From Vulcanimicrobiia bacterium (lineage in GTDB: Bacteria > Eremiobacterota > Eremiobacteria > Baltobacterales > Baltobacteraceae): a stretch of DNA of 19,092 nt. Position numbers and translations under genes: made by a program. This document shows, in pieces, positions 1-10,912 of this stretch. The stretch spans positions 1 through 19,092 of the forward strand of contig JAMXLG010000076.1 in the NCBI GenBank assembly GCA_024281135.1, in the 5' to 3' direction. Position 1 is the first letter of the stretch. Every line of letters starts with the position of its first letter. The notes beneath the pieces were generated by a model, which saw only the letters and a list, made by a program, of their open reading frames with translations, was not told the DNA's origin and ran no database searches.

Positions 1-442
1 CTTCGACGCGCTGCTCCTTCGGTTTCCCGAAATAGATGCCGCCGGTGAGCTCGCGCACGACGATCAGGTCGAGCCCGCGAACCAGTTCGGGCTTGAGCGA
101 TGACGCATCTTCCAATCCGGGAAAGACGCGCACCGGCCGAATGTTCGCGTAAAGCTCGTAATCGCGTCGTAAAACGAAGAGCGCGTACTCCGGTCGTTCC
201 GCAAGCGGCTTCCCATCGTACTGAGGTAAGCCGACGCTGCCGAAAAGAATCGCGGCGCTCGAATCAGCGAGCGCTCGCGCTTCGTCCGGAAGCGCGGGCA
301 GGCCTCGTTCGAGGGCGGCACCTCCGACGACACTTTCGACGCAGCGCATGTCGGGACGAACGTGGCGCAACATGCGCACGGCCGCGCGCGTCACCTCCGG
401 GCCGACACCGTCGCCCGGCAATACGGCGATTGATTCCGGCAT
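1..442 (-). CDS. leuB: 3-isopropylmalate dehydrogenase, N-terminal part (cut by window edge)
   Basis: LeuB oxidises and decarboxylates 3-isopropylmalate to 2-oxoisocaproate with NAD in cytosolic leucine synthesis. The visible 147 residues give the family N-terminus: IAVLPGDGVGPEV at residues 5-17, then LRRDYELYANIRPVR at 91-105, which holds substrate-binding arginines, and RELTGGIYFG at 130-139. The ATG at 442 puts the first beta strand at the very N-terminus, as usual. The gene starts 6 bp after the divIVA stop, so it is probably the last visible gene of the lgt-yggS-sepF-divIVA operon. The ribosome site upstream is weak, which suggests coupling to divIVA. The C-terminal half, with the metal-binding aspartates, lies outside the window. 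A tartrate or isocitrate dehydrogenase relative is less likely, because the LRR-YANIRP region is LeuB-like. Confidence 0.95.
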   Translation of the reverse strand, partial: MPESIAVLPGDGVGPEVTRAAVRMLRHVRPDMRCVESVVGGAALERGLPALPDEARALADSSAAILFGSVGLPQYDGKPLAERPEYALFVLRRDYELYANIRPVRVFPGLEDASSLKPELVRGLDLIVVRELTGGIYFGKPKEQRVE

Positions 443-448
443 ACGGTT

Positions 449-985
449 CTAGGTAACGGTGATACGCGTCGTGTCGGGCGACGGTTCGATCGGCATCGGC
501 TGGTGAACGGCCGCCACCGGCTCGGCGGGTGCCGCCGGCGGATGCGAATTCTCGAGCAGCGAGAGGTGCGTCATGAGTACGCTGCGCAGCTCGCTCTTCG
601 CTTTCTCCGCCGCTTCGATCGCACGCTGATGCTCGCGACGAACCTCGAGGATCGCGTCGTTGTACGTGGCGATCTCGCGCTCGGATGCCAACCGCGCCTG
701 CTCCTTGATCAAGTCCGCTTCCTTATGGGCCGATGCCTTGACTTCATCTGCAGTGCGCTGCGCGAGCAGCAACGTGTTTTGAAGCGACTCTTCCATGGCC
801 TTGAAGTGGCTGATGCGCTCGCGAAGATCGGCGATCTCCGCCTCTAACGCGGCGCTATGTGTCGCGTCGTCTTCGAGCGTCTCGATGATCTCATCGAGGA
901 ATTGATCGACTTCCGCGCGATCGTAGCCTTGCAGCGCTTTTTTGAACGTTCGGTGTTGTATATCGACTGGTGTGATTTTTTGCAC
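449..985 (-). CDS. divIVA: DivIVA-domain cell-division/polar-growth scaffold protein
   Basis: DivIVA proteins are cytoplasmic coiled-coil scaffolds that bind curved membrane at poles and septa and recruit division or wall-growth partners. The N-terminal lipid-binding domain is clear: ITPVDIQHRTFKKALQGYD at residues 4-22, followed by EVDQFLDEI. A long heptad-like, charged helix follows (about 35-140), then a Pro/Ala-rich tail (about 147-178). The length of 178 residues is normal. The start is GTG at 985, preceded by AGAGG at 5 nt spacing. At the position of the membrane-inserting Phe17-Arg18 of Bacillus subtilis DivIVA this protein has Leu18-Gln19. It lies 18 bp after sepF, its usual neighbour. 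It may guide division, elongation or both. Confidence 0.93.
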   Translation of the reverse strand: MQKITPVDIQHRTFKKALQGYDRAEVDQFLDEIIETLEDDATHSAALEAEIADLRERISHFKAMEESLQNTLLLAQRTADEVKASAHKEADLIKEQARLASEREIATYNDAILEVRREHQRAIEAAEKAKSELRSVLMTHLSLLENSHPPAAPAEPVAAVHQPMPIEPSPDTTRITVT

Positions 986-1003
986 GTAAACCTCTAGGAA
1001 TAT

Positions 1004-1420
1004 TTACCCGCGGTTTGCCATGAAATCGAGCGTGCCGTCCGCCGCCATCGTGTCGCGCAGACCTGCCGCGTTCACGACCACACCCGCGGGAACGACAAGA
1101 TAGATCGCTTCGGCTAACTTCTGGATCTTACCGTCAATCGTGTATGCAACGCCGGAGGTAAAATCCACGACTCGCTGCAGCAGCGTCCGGTCCGCGTTCT
1201 GCAGATTGACGATCACGACTTGCCGGTTGCGCAACGCGTCGGCGATTTCGACGACGTCTTGAAAGTTGCGCGGTGAATAGACACTTACTTCCGTGCCAGG
1301 ACGACGCCCCGCGTTGCTCAGCGGTACGACACGACCCGGCGCGACCGGCTCGTCATCGTAGAGATCCTCTTCCTCATCGCGGATCGAGAAGAACGATCCG
1401 ATCTTGTTAAACATGCTCAT
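1004..1420 (-). CDS. sepF: SepF, FtsZ-interacting division protein
   Basis: SepF tethers FtsZ to the inner membrane and shapes the Z-ring. From the chosen ATG the protein is 138 residues: an amphipathic membrane-anchor helix (MSMFNKIGSFFSI), an acidic linker (EEEDLYDDE), then the DUF552/SepF core with VSVYSPRNFQDVVEIADAL, VVIVNLQNAD, VVDFTSGVAYTIDG and IYLVVPAGVVV. The GTG at 1444, next to the yggS stop, would add eight residues (MREGARPP). I prefer ATG 1420 because it begins with the conserved anchor helix and has a GGGAGGG stretch upstream, although the spacing of 13 nt is long. Its position between yggS and divIVA is the classic SepF neighbourhood of Gram-positives and Cyanobacteria, but yggT and ylmH are absent. 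Confidence 0.93.
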   Translation of the reverse strand: MSMFNKIGSFFSIRDEEEDLYDDEPVAPGRVVPLSNAGRRPGTEVSVYSPRNFQDVVEIADALRNRQVVIVNLQNADRTLLQRVVDFTSGVAYTIDGKIQKLAEAIYLVVPAGVVVNAAGLRDTMAADGTLDFMANRG

Positions 1421-1444
1421 TGGGGGTCTGGCACCCTCCCTCAC

Positions 1445-2119
1445 TTACGTGTCGTAACGGCGTTCACCGAAGAGCGCCGTACCGATGCGCACCATCGTGG
1501 AGCCGGCCCGCACGGCCTCGCGCCAGTCTCCAGACATGCCTATTGAGAGCGTTCTTCCACCAATGCGCGCAAACGTCTTTGCAGCGGTCTCAAATGCTCG
1601 CGAGATTTCCGCTCGGTCCTCGGTGATCGGCCCGATCGCCATCACGCCGTCGAGCACCAGGGACGGCTGCGCGGCAATCGCCTCCGCGACATGCGGCGCG
1701 TCTTCTACCGAGGCGCCGAAACGCTCGGCGGGGGAAATGTTGAGTTGAACGAGCACGACGAGCTGTTTTCCCGCCTTCGTAGCCGCCGAACCCAGTGCTC
1801 GGGCCGCGTCAACGCGGTCGACGCTCTGCACGACGTCGAAAAGGTCGACGATCGCCTTGGCTTTGTTCGTTTGCAGATGTCCGATGAAATGCTTTTGCAC
1901 GCCGGCCGGCACAAGAGCAAACTTCGCCTTCGCCTCTTGGGCGTAGTTTTCGCCGATGGCATCGAGACCCGCATGCGCGGCTTCGACGATCGCCTCTACC
2001 GGCTGCTTTTTGCTGACGCCGAGAATTCGCACGCTTCCGGATTCGCGGCCGCAAGCACGCAGCTCCTCATCGATGTCGCGCCGCAACGCCGCGAGGCGTT
2101 CGGCAATACCGGCGATCAT
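1445..2119 (-). CDS. yggS: YggS/YlmE family PLP-binding protein (PLP homeostasis)
   Basis: This is a single-domain alanine-racemase-fold protein of 224 residues that binds pyridoxal phosphate and maintains PLP and amino-acid balance; no catalytic reaction is firmly assigned to the family. The PLP lysine is in ILGVSKKQP (Lys37 expected). The family motifs GENYAQE, KAKFALVPAGVQKHFIGHLQTNK (seen in pieces), VVQSVD, VQLNIS, GVMAIGP and SIGMSGDWREAVRAGSTMVRIGTALFG follow in order. The reading frame is open much further upstream, but family N-termini match the ATG at 2119. Its first bases form an ATGA overlap with the lgt stop, which implies translational coupling. It stands just before sepF, as in Bacillus. 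Confidence 0.94.
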   Translation of the reverse strand: MIAGIAERLAALRRDIDEELRACGRESGSVRILGVSKKQPVEAIVEAAHAGLDAIGENYAQEAKAKFALVPAGVQKHFIGHLQTNKAKAIVDLFDVVQSVDRVDAARALGSAATKAGKQLVVLVQLNISPAERFGASVEDAPHVAEAIAAQPSLVLDGVMAIGPITEDRAEISRAFETAAKTFARIGGRTLSIGMSGDWREAVRAGSTMVRIGTALFGERRYDT

Positions 2120-2970
2120 GCTGCTGTTGCAGCGGGCTCCGTGACGTCCGTGCGGCGTCCGCGACGCGCGCAATAGACGATTCCGATGATGCCGATGGGG
2201 ATCATCGGCAGCGCGTAGAGTTGTCCGCCCGTAATTCCGTGCCAGGCGAAGTCCGCGTGGCGCCAGATCTCGGCGATGCTGCGAGTAATGCCGTACATCA
2301 GGAACCAGCTCCAGCCCACCACACCGTCCGGCGGACGGCGACGATAGATCAAGAGCAGAATCGGAAGCGTCGCGATGTCGAGTACCGCTTCGTACAGCTG
2401 CGCGGGATGGCGGTACGCCGTTCCCCACACTTCCGCATCGCCCGGCCGGTTCGGCAGCATACACCACGGTCGATCGGGATTGCAGATATCGCCCCAAAGC
2501 TCGTCGTTGATGAAATTAACGATGCGCGTGAGCGTGATGCCGATCGGCAGCAGTACGACGACCTCATCAGCTAGCACCATGTATTTGAGTTGCGGATGCT
2601 TGCGCACGAAGAGCGCGATTGCCACGATCACGCCGACGAGCCCACCGTGGAAGGCCATACCGCCGTTCCACACGGCGATGAAATTGATCGGGTTGCTGGT
2701 GTATGAGGATAGGTCGTGTTTGGAAATGATGTCGTTGATGACGAAGAAGGTACGTCCACCGATGAGCACGCCGACGAGCGCATAAAAGAGGAAGTCCTGG
2801 ATCTGCTCCTTCGTCAAGCCCAGCCGCAACCGGCCCGCGGGGCGGCTCATCCAGAGGTAGACGGCGATAAATCCGACGAGATAGGCAATGCCGTACCAAT
2901 GGATACCCCACCGGCCGATGTGAATCGCAACCGGGTCGACATTTGTCGGATAGTTAAACCAATGCTGCAT
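2116..2970 (-). CDS. lgt: Prolipoprotein diacylglyceryl transferase
   Basis: Lgt moves a diacylglyceryl group from phosphatidylglycerol to the lipobox cysteine of prolipoproteins, the first step of lipoprotein maturation in the inner membrane. At 284 residues it has the usual length and about seven membrane helices. Key motifs seen: HWYGIAYLVGF (the conserved Tyr region), WNGGMAFHGGLVGV (essential His of the HGG motif), RIVNFINDELWG (Arg and Asn of the signature) and YRHPAQLYEA. The signature usually reads RxGNFxNGE; here two glycines are Val and Asp, while Arg and Asn are kept. The ribosome site is weak. It is the first gene of the leftward operon and is divergent from ccdA over only 38 bp. 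LspA, the next enzyme of the pathway, is encoded close by at 3721. The cytochrome lipoprotein at 10493 is a likely substrate. Confidence 0.96.
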   Translation of the reverse strand: MQHWFNYPTNVDPVAIHIGRWGIHWYGIAYLVGFIAVYLWMSRPAGRLRLGLTKEQIQDFLFYALVGVLIGGRTFFVINDIISKHDLSSYTSNPINFIAVWNGGMAFHGGLVGVIVAIALFVRKHPQLKYMVLADEVVVLLPIGITLTRIVNFINDELWGDICNPDRPWCMLPNRPGDAEVWGTAYRHPAQLYEAVLDIATLPILLLIYRRRPPDGVVGWSWFLMYGITRSIAEIWRHADFAWHGITGGQLYALPMIPIGIIGIVYCARRGRRTDVTEPAATAA

Positions 2971-3008
2971 CGAGAAGTTCTTTAATACTTGAGAAATAGC
3001 CTGACGAG

Positions 3009-3743
3009 ATGAATAGCACGACGCACGTTACCGCCGGCATAGCGTTCCTAGCCGGGCTCGTTTCCTTCGTATCTCCATGCGTCCTCCCGCTGGTTCCGGC
3101 GTATTTGTCGCTGCTGACCGGTACGAGCCTCGAGCAGTTGCAAGCGAAGGAGACGCGCGCGCAGATGCGCGGCGTCGCGGTTGCGCACGCGATCGCGTTC
3201 ATCATCGGGTTCACCCTGGTGTTCGTCGCGCTTGGGCTTACGGCCAGCGCAATCGGCGGCATATTGAACGCCAACCGCGTGCTGATCGCGCAAATCGGTG
3301 GATGTATCGTCATCATCCTCGGGCTGCAGATGATGGGGATCCTGCGCATCCCATTCCTGATGATGGATACTCGCGTGCACCTGCAACGTGAGCGCCGCAC
3401 CTACTGGACCTCGGCACTCGTAGGCATCGCCTTTGCAGCCGGGTGGTCGCCCTGTATCGGCCCCATCCTGGCGGGAATTCTCGCGATTGCGTCGCAGCAG
3501 CACAACGCCGAGGCGGCGTTTCTGCTCCTCGTCTATTCCTTGGGGTTGGCCGTGCCGTTCTTCCTGACCGCCGTTGCGATCGGAGCGGTGTTGCCGGTCC
3601 TCAACCGCATCAAGCGGTTCCTGCCGGCGATTGAGTTCACGGCCGGACTGTTCTTGGTTGCGGTGGGTCTCGTTCTCGTCAATAACGCGTTTCTCACCGT
3701 CGCAGGATGGTTCTATCAATTTGTCCCCACTCCGAACCTTTAA
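3009..3743 (+). CDS. ccdA: CcdA-type cytochrome c biogenesis / thiol-disulfide transporter
   Basis: CcdA proteins pass reducing equivalents from cytosolic thioredoxin across the inner membrane to periplasmic thiol proteins, for example for heme attachment to cytochrome c. The protein is 244 residues with six predicted hydrophobic segments. The two redox cysteines lie in conserved contexts: Cys24 in SFVSPCVLPLVPAY and Cys149 in AGWSPCIGPIL. This is the short CcdA form, without the flanking domains of DsbD. It heads the plus-strand operon, and its last 23 bp overlap the start of lspA. No thioredoxin-like partner is in the window. The cytochrome encoded at 10493-10912 and the Cys-rich exported hydrolase and receptor nearby are possible clients, by inference. 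Confidence 0.93.
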   Translation: MNSTTHVTAGIAFLAGLVSFVSPCVLPLVPAYLSLLTGTSLEQLQAKETRAQMRGVAVAHAIAFIIGFTLVFVALGLTASAIGGILNANRVLIAQIGGCIVIILGLQMMGILRIPFLMMDTRVHLQRERRTYWTSALVGIAFAAGWSPCIGPILAGILAIASQQHNAEAAFLLLVYSLGLAVPFFLTAVAIGAVLPVLNRIKRFLPAIEFTAGLFLVAVGLVLVNNAFLTVAGWFYQFVPTPNL

Positions 3744-4174
3744 CTCAAATGTTTTTATCGTAATCGCCGCGATCGCGGCGTTCGTTGCCGATCAGGCGAC
3801 AAAACGCTGGATCACGTCGTCGTTTCTGCCGGGTGAGAGTCGCATCGTCGTTCCGAACCTTTTGAAATGGACGTACGAGCGCAACACACACGGCGCGTTC
3901 GGTCTCTTTGGTAGTAGCGGCTTTTTGCTGGTCCTGATGGCGCTCGTCGTGCTTTTGATTTTCTGGTTCAGTTTCCGCGATCAAGCATCGCGCTCGCGGC
4001 TGGTCTGTATCGCGTTCGGCATGATCGTCGGAGGCGCAATCGGCAACATCGTCGACCGCGTGCATCTCGGCTATGTCGTCGATTTCATCGACTTCTACCG
4101 CATCTGGCCGAATATTTTCAACATCGGCGATTCATGCATTACCTGCGGCGTCATTTTGCTGCTGCTCTCGAGCC

Positions 4175-4200
<26 letters not shown>
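3721..4200 (+). CDS. lspA: Lipoprotein signal peptidase (signal peptidase II)
   Basis: LspA cleaves the signal peptide of diacylated prolipoproteins in the inner membrane. There is no in-frame ATG near the family N-terminus, so I place the start at TTG 3721, with AGGATGG about 10 nt upstream. This gives 159 residues, the family norm. Motifs: VADQATKRW (21-30), ERNTHGAFGLF (53-63), GNIVDRVHLGYVVDFIDF (108-125) with catalytic Asp112, and NIFNIGDS (131-138) with catalytic Asp137. The last motif usually reads FNxAD; here Ala is Gly. Four membrane helices are expected. The start lies 23 bp inside ccdA and the end overlaps rluD by 26 bp. Family assignment is firm; the exact start is less so. Confidence 0.93.
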
Positions 4201-7126
<2,926 letters not shown>

Positions 7127-7210
7127 GTAACCTCTAGGCTCGCCGCTCGGGCCGAATTTCCGCGATTTTACGGGGTCACGCGCTAATATTTTGCTGTCGG
7201 GGACAATTTT

Positions 7211-7239
7211 TTGAAGGACCGGCGGCCGAAGCGAATAAG
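7211..7239 (+). promoter_or_regulatory. Candidate sigma-70-like promoter of the TonB receptor gene
   Basis: In the 164 bp between the hydrolase gene and the receptor start I see TTGAAG, 17 bases, then AATAAG. Each hexamer matches 4 of 6 consensus positions at ideal spacing. It would give a leader of about 45 nt. There is no terminator after the hydrolase gene, so read-through from the upstream operon is also possible. This is weak evidence, from pattern only. Confidence 0.28.
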
Positions 7240-7274
7240 AGAGCGTCGATTACGTTTGCGACCTCTGTCGGAAT

Positions 7275-7279
7275 GGAGG
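7275..7279 (+). promoter_or_regulatory. Ribosome binding site that decides the TonB receptor start
   Basis: GGAGG stands 11 nt before the ATG at 7291. The upstream in-frame ATG at 7273 overlaps this site and has no ribosome site of its own. Starting at 7291 also gives a cleaner signal peptide. Confidence 0.6.
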
Positions 7280-7290
7280 CTTTTTGCATT

Positions 7291-10200
7291 ATGCGGAGAT
7301 TTAGGGGGCGGGCCGTCGCCCTGCTTGCGGCAATCGTGTATGGATGGCTTGCTGGGGGACCCACGTTAGCCTTGGCGGCGGCCAACACGAGCACCGTTGT
7401 CGGAACAGTTCATAGTTTTGGCGGTGCTCCAATCGCCGGAGCACGTGTCATTCTCGTTGGAGCTCAGCGCCTGACGCAGACGACCGATTCAACCGGTGCG
7501 TTCAAATTTGCGGATGTGCCGACCGGTCTCTATACGATGCTCGTCACCAAAGGAGGCTACGAGTCGTATCGAGACGACAACGTCGCAGCGTTCATCGGTG
7601 AGACGGTGACCCTAAATGTAACGCTTGAGGCATCGTCTTTCTCGTCGCTACGAACGATCGCGAGCGTGTCAACGAATGCACCCGGGGTCGCATCGATCAA
7701 CACCTCGAGCGCGGCGATCAACTCGATCTCTGCGGCAAACTTTCAGAACCAGGGCGTTCAACAAGTGACGCGGTTGCTCAACCAAACACCGGGCATCTTG
7801 GTCACGCCGTACAACCCGAATAACGGCAATCCCAGCAACGGCGCTTCGCCTGCCTCCGAGCAAACGCCGCAGATTCGCGGCGCGCTTCCGTACGAGACGG
7901 AGTCGCTCATCGACGGTCACCCCGTTTCCGTCGGCTCTGCCGGAACGTACTCGCCGACCCTCATCAACCCGTTCCTGCTCGAAGATGCCGAACTCGTCAA
8001 GGGTCCCGGCTCAATGCCGGCGTCGATTAACTACGCGATCAACGGTACGGTGAATTACCGTACTCTCGAACCGACCGCGGTACCGCATTCTTCGGGGTTC
8101 TTCGGTGTCGACGGATGGGGCGGTATCTCGACCGGCTTCAAGGCGACAGGTTCGACGACGAATCACAAACTCGGCTACGCGCTCGGCTATACGACCGACG
8201 GTGCACCTGGACCCTTGAACCAATTCACGTTCAACGGCTCGCAGCTTCCGCTAGACAATGGTCCTCCCGGCGGCCCATATTACGTGAACGGCCAGCAAGT
8301 CGCAATGTTCCCGTCTCCGGTCGGAGAAGGCATCGCGCCCGCTGCCTTCTCCCCATACGCCGGCATGGGAGTCACGTTTAACCAACCGCTTTACGGTTGC
8401 TGTTACACGATGAACACCGGCTACCACTCGACGGCCGAACTCGGGAAGGTCATTTACAACTTCTCGAACACCACATCGCTGAAGCTCTCCTACCTTGGCG
8501 GGCAGTCGGTCAATGGTAACGGAGATGTTGAGGCTTATAACACCTCGCTGGTGGGTAACACCAGCCAGCCCGCATTTTTCTTTGCTCCGTGCGGTAGCGC
8601 GAACGCTCCGATTACGTGCAATCCGTTTGCGAGTGGAGCTTCTTACAACTGCGCGAACCCGGGCAGCTCACCGAGCTGCGGAACGTCGATTCCTCTCGAT
8701 CTCAGTTCATTTAACGGCGTGGGTAACTCGTGGCAGCAGCAAAACCTCTTCCAAGGCGAGTTCCGCACGGCGCTCGGCCAAACGGGAACGGTACTCGCGC
8801 GCTACTACACCGGCGCGTTGAACACGTACGCTGTTGCGGGGCCGTCAACACCGCTGAATGTAGACCTGCACAATGTGTACGGTACGATTCCGCTCTGCCC
8901 GACCGGTACAAAGTTCGATCCTAGTTTACCGCCTGCCGCCGGTGGTACGGATCCGAATGGATTGATGTGTCTCACTTCGCCTACCACCGCCGTTGCACCG
9001 GTGAACACCACGTTCAACGGTCAGAGCGCTAACTTCCAGACGGCGAGCCAGGCGAACCTGACTGCTTCGAACGATAAGATGAACGGTGAGACGCTCGAAG
9101 TGCAGGAGCAGCTTGGCGATAACACGTTGACGTTCTCTTACGATCGCAACGAGCAGTCATCGTCTTCATCAGAGGATGAGCCGTCCGTCGGTATCGTCGT
9201 CCTAAGTCCGGTTGCTGGATCGAAGCAGATATTCCAGACGTTTTCGCTGCGCGGCAACTTCTTGCTCAAACCGAAGCTCAATTTGAGCGTCGGCGACTAT
9301 CAACTGAACTATCTCAGCCACTACTCGATCGACGGCGGAGTCACGTTCAACGACTCAACGCACACGTACAACGAGCCGCGAGCAGCGTTCACGTGGCATC
9401 CGAACGGCGATACGGTCTACCGGTTCTCCGCGGGTGGATCGGTTGCGCCGCCATACATCTCGCTCGTCTCCTCCGGTGGTCCGGCTTGGAGCGCGATCAT
9501 CGGCGGTGTGCCGGCAGCCGGGTGGACACAAAACAAGAATAACGGCGCCATCAGTGCGGAAACAGCGTTCAGCTACGACCTCGGCGTCGATCGTCGCATC
9601 GAGCGCTCGACGTCGGTCGGGCTCGATTTCTACTTCACGCAGTTGCACAACTTATTTCTGACCCAGACGGCGACCGTTTCGGGCGCCGCCGCGTCAGGAT
9701 GTCCTAATCAGCCGTGCTTGGTTTCGGAAACAGCGAACCTCGGCCAGGCGCGCTACGAAGGCATCGAGCTCGCGGTGAATCACGTAGTGCCACACGGATT
9801 CGGCTGGAGACTACAGGGCTCGCTGCAGCGCGCCTTCACGTACAATCTGCCGCCGTTCTTCTACTGCGCCGGCTCGACAAACCCGGCCACCGGCGTCACG
9901 ACTCCACCGGGGCCGGGCTGCATCTTCAACACGAACCTGGCGGTGCTTCCCAACGTGAACTTCGGCGGTGTGGCGACAGCAATATCCGGAGCTCCAAACG
10001 GTATCGCAAGCGGCCGCGTGCCGTACATGAACGCCTATGGTGAACTTAACTGGAACGGGTACCACGGCCAGTATTACAACATCGGCCTGACATTTTTCGG
10101 CAATAACAACAGCTACAACCAACCGCCGTTCGCCGTGCTCTCGGCTAACGTTCGATTCAATCTCAACGATCACGGCTCGAGGATTCAGATCTCCGGAGAC

Positions 10201-10386
10201 AACCTAACTGGCGCGTATCCAAATCCGTATGTCGGTTTCTTCAACGGCATACCACTGCCGTTGGTCAACGGCGCAACGCAGACCAGTCTAATTACAGGCC
10301 AGCCCGTACCGGTTGGTTTCGCGGCGACGCCCGCCGGCAACTACGGTCCGGCTTCGATCCGAGTCATCTTATCGCAGGACTTCTGA
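7291..10386 (+). CDS. TonB-dependent outer-membrane receptor with N-terminal carboxypeptidase-regulatory-like domain
   Basis: This is a 1031-residue outer-membrane beta-barrel for energised import of an unknown substrate. Order: signal peptide (1-29, MRRFRGRAVALLAAIVYGWL then an Ala-rich cleavage site), a CarboxypepD-reg/Ig-like domain (about 34-113: VVGTVHSFGGAPIAGARVIL, GAFKFADVPTGLYTMLVTKGGYES), plug domain (about 137-258: LLNQTPGILV, QIRGALPYETESLIDGHPVS, AELVKGPGSMPASINYAI), then the barrel, ending in VILSQDF with the terminal Phe needed for barrel assembly. Loops are rich in Asn, Gly, Pro and Ser, and contain several cysteines (YGCCYTM; a run with four more between about 8590 and 8685). 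No TonB/ExbBD, siderophore or SusD genes are near, so the substrate is open. A terminator closes the gene. Confidence 0.92.
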   Translation: MRRFRGRAVALLAAIVYGWLAGGPTLALAAANTSTVVGTVHSFGGAPIAGARVILVGAQRLTQTTDSTGAFKFADVPTGLYTMLVTKGGYESYRDDNVAAFIGETVTLNVTLEASSFSSLRTIASVSTNAPGVASINTSSAAINSISAANFQNQGVQQVTRLLNQTPGILVTPYNPNNGNPSNGASPASEQTPQIRGALPYETESLIDGHPVSVGSAGTYSPTLINPFLLEDAELVKGPGSMPASINYAINGTVNYRTLEPTAVPHSSGFFGVDGWGGISTGFKATGSTTNHKLGYALGYTTDGAPGPLNQFTFNGSQLPLDNGPPGGPYYVNGQQVAMFPSPVGEGIAPAAFSPYAGMGVTFNQPLYGCCYTMNTGYHSTAELGKVIYNFSNTTSLKLSYLGGQSVNGNGDVEAYNTSLVGNTSQPAFFFAPCGSANAPITCNPFASGASYNCANPGSSPSCGTSIPLDLSSFNGVGNSWQQQNLFQGEFRTALGQTGTVLARYYTGALNTYAVAGPSTPLNVDLHNVYGTIPLCPTGTKFDPSLPPAAGGTDPNGLMCLTSPTTAVAPVNTTFNGQSANFQTASQANLTASNDKMNGETLEVQEQLGDNTLTFSYDRNEQSSSSSEDEPSVGIVVLSPVAGSKQIFQTFSLRGNFLLKPKLNLSVGDYQLNYLSHYSIDGGVTFNDSTHTYNEPRAAFTWHPNGDTVYRFSAGGSVAPPYISLVSSGGPAWSAIIGGVPAAGWTQNKNNGAISAETAFSYDLGVDRRIERSTSVGLDFYFTQLHNLFLTQTATVSGAAASGCPNQPCLVSETANLGQARYEGIELAVNHVVPHGFGWRLQGSLQRAFTYNLPPFFYCAGSTNPATGVTTPPGPGCIFNTNLAVLPNVNFGGVATAISGAPNGIASGRVPYMNAYGELNWNGYHGQYYNIGLTFFGNNNSYNQPPFAVLSANVRFNLNDHGSRIQISGDNLTGAYPNPYVGFFNGIPLPLVNGATQTSLITGQPVPVGFAATPAGNYGPASIRVILSQDF

Positions 10387-10420
10387 TCGATGGTGTAACG
10401 CTTCGCATCCACACTCCGAT

Positions 10421-10446
10421 AAAAGGCCCGCATTTGCGGGCCTTTT
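10421..10446 (+). terminator. Symmetric rho-independent terminator between convergent genes
   Basis: A perfect 11-bp inverted repeat, AAAAGGCCCGC (10421-10431) and GCGGGCCTTTT (10436-10446), surrounds a four-base ATTT loop. A-tract and T-tract flank a GC-rich core, so it can work on both strands: for the receptor gene ending at 10386 and for the cytochrome gene ending at 10493 on the other strand. Confidence 0.9.
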
Positions 10447-10492
10447 CTTCTTCGGATCGTTTACACGATCGTAGCGGATACCTCGTCCAACC

Positions 10493-10912
10493 TCAGTGCG
10501 GTGGTCCGGTGTAAGAAATCGCAGGCGCTGCAACAATGGGTTCTTTTCCAATGCGAGGCACGCCCGGGCCAAGGTATCGCGCTAAATAGCTCACGAGCGC
10601 GGCCTTCTCCGATTTCTGCACGGGTGCACCAAATTTGATCATCTTGGTTACTTCGGCTTCCCATGTCGCGCGAGACAATCGCTGTGATGCCCACATCTCT
10701 CGACCGTGGCAAATTTCACAATCCGTCTGTAAGGCAGTCATCTCGCGGCCGGCGGGCAGCGACGCGCCGAAGCTGATTTCGCCGAACGAGTACATAACCG
10801 CGGGCGAGCTGACGGCCTGTGTATTCGAGCTGCTGACGCTTTGCGTTTTGCTCGCATTCGAGCCACATGCAGCAGCGACGACGGCCAACAAGAGCGCGGC
10901 AGTTCTAAGCAC
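10493..10912 (-). CDS. c-type cytochrome lipoprotein, likely electron acceptor of the adjacent sulfite oxidase
   Basis: The protein has 139 residues. The N-terminus is a lipoprotein-type signal (MLRTAALLLAVVAAAC) with Cys16 as likely lipid anchor; the residue at -3 is Ala, so the lipobox is slightly weak. A Ser/Asn/Thr linker follows (about 17-37). A single heme-c site CEICH is at 65-69, and Met91 in KMIKFGAP is the probable sixth ligand. The W-x-x-x-V-x-K-M-x-x-x-GAP and LVSYLARYLG pattern is that of SorB-like cytochromes. The GTG start lies 8 bp inside the molybdoenzyme gene, so the two are coupled. It probably takes electrons from that enzyme at the membrane surface. Lgt and LspA to process it are encoded in this window. 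The exact electron acceptor is unknown. Confidence 0.85.
   Translation of the reverse strand: MLRTAALLLAVVAAACGSNASKTQSVSSSNTQAVSSPAVMYSFGEISFGASLPAGREMTALQTDCEICHGREMWASQRLSRATWEAEVTKMIKFGAPVQKSEKAALVSYLARYLGPGVPRIGKEPIVAAPAISYTGPPH

Noticed and set aside
2120..2497. N-terminal extension of yggS inside lgt
   Set aside because: The extra 126 residues match no family and overlap lgt; the ATG at 2119 forms an ATGA junction with the lgt stop and fits the family length.
3048..3719. A 223-codon open frame on the minus strand
   Set aside because: It is opposite ccdA, whose motifs are clear; the predicted protein is Arg/Gln/Asp-rich without a domain.
4073..4174. N-terminal extension of rluD inside lspA
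   Set aside because: The added residues are Ser/Cys-rich and not part of the S4 domain; they are lspA read in another frame.
7127..7290. Riboswitch or small gene between the hydrolase and the TonB receptor
   Set aside because: I see no known riboswitch core, no strong hairpin and no small reading frame with a ribosome site; only a weak promoter candidate.
10387..10492. Small gene or mobile-element scar between the convergent blocks
   Set aside because: The 106 bp are explained by the symmetric terminator; no target duplication, terminal repeat or coding signal is visible.
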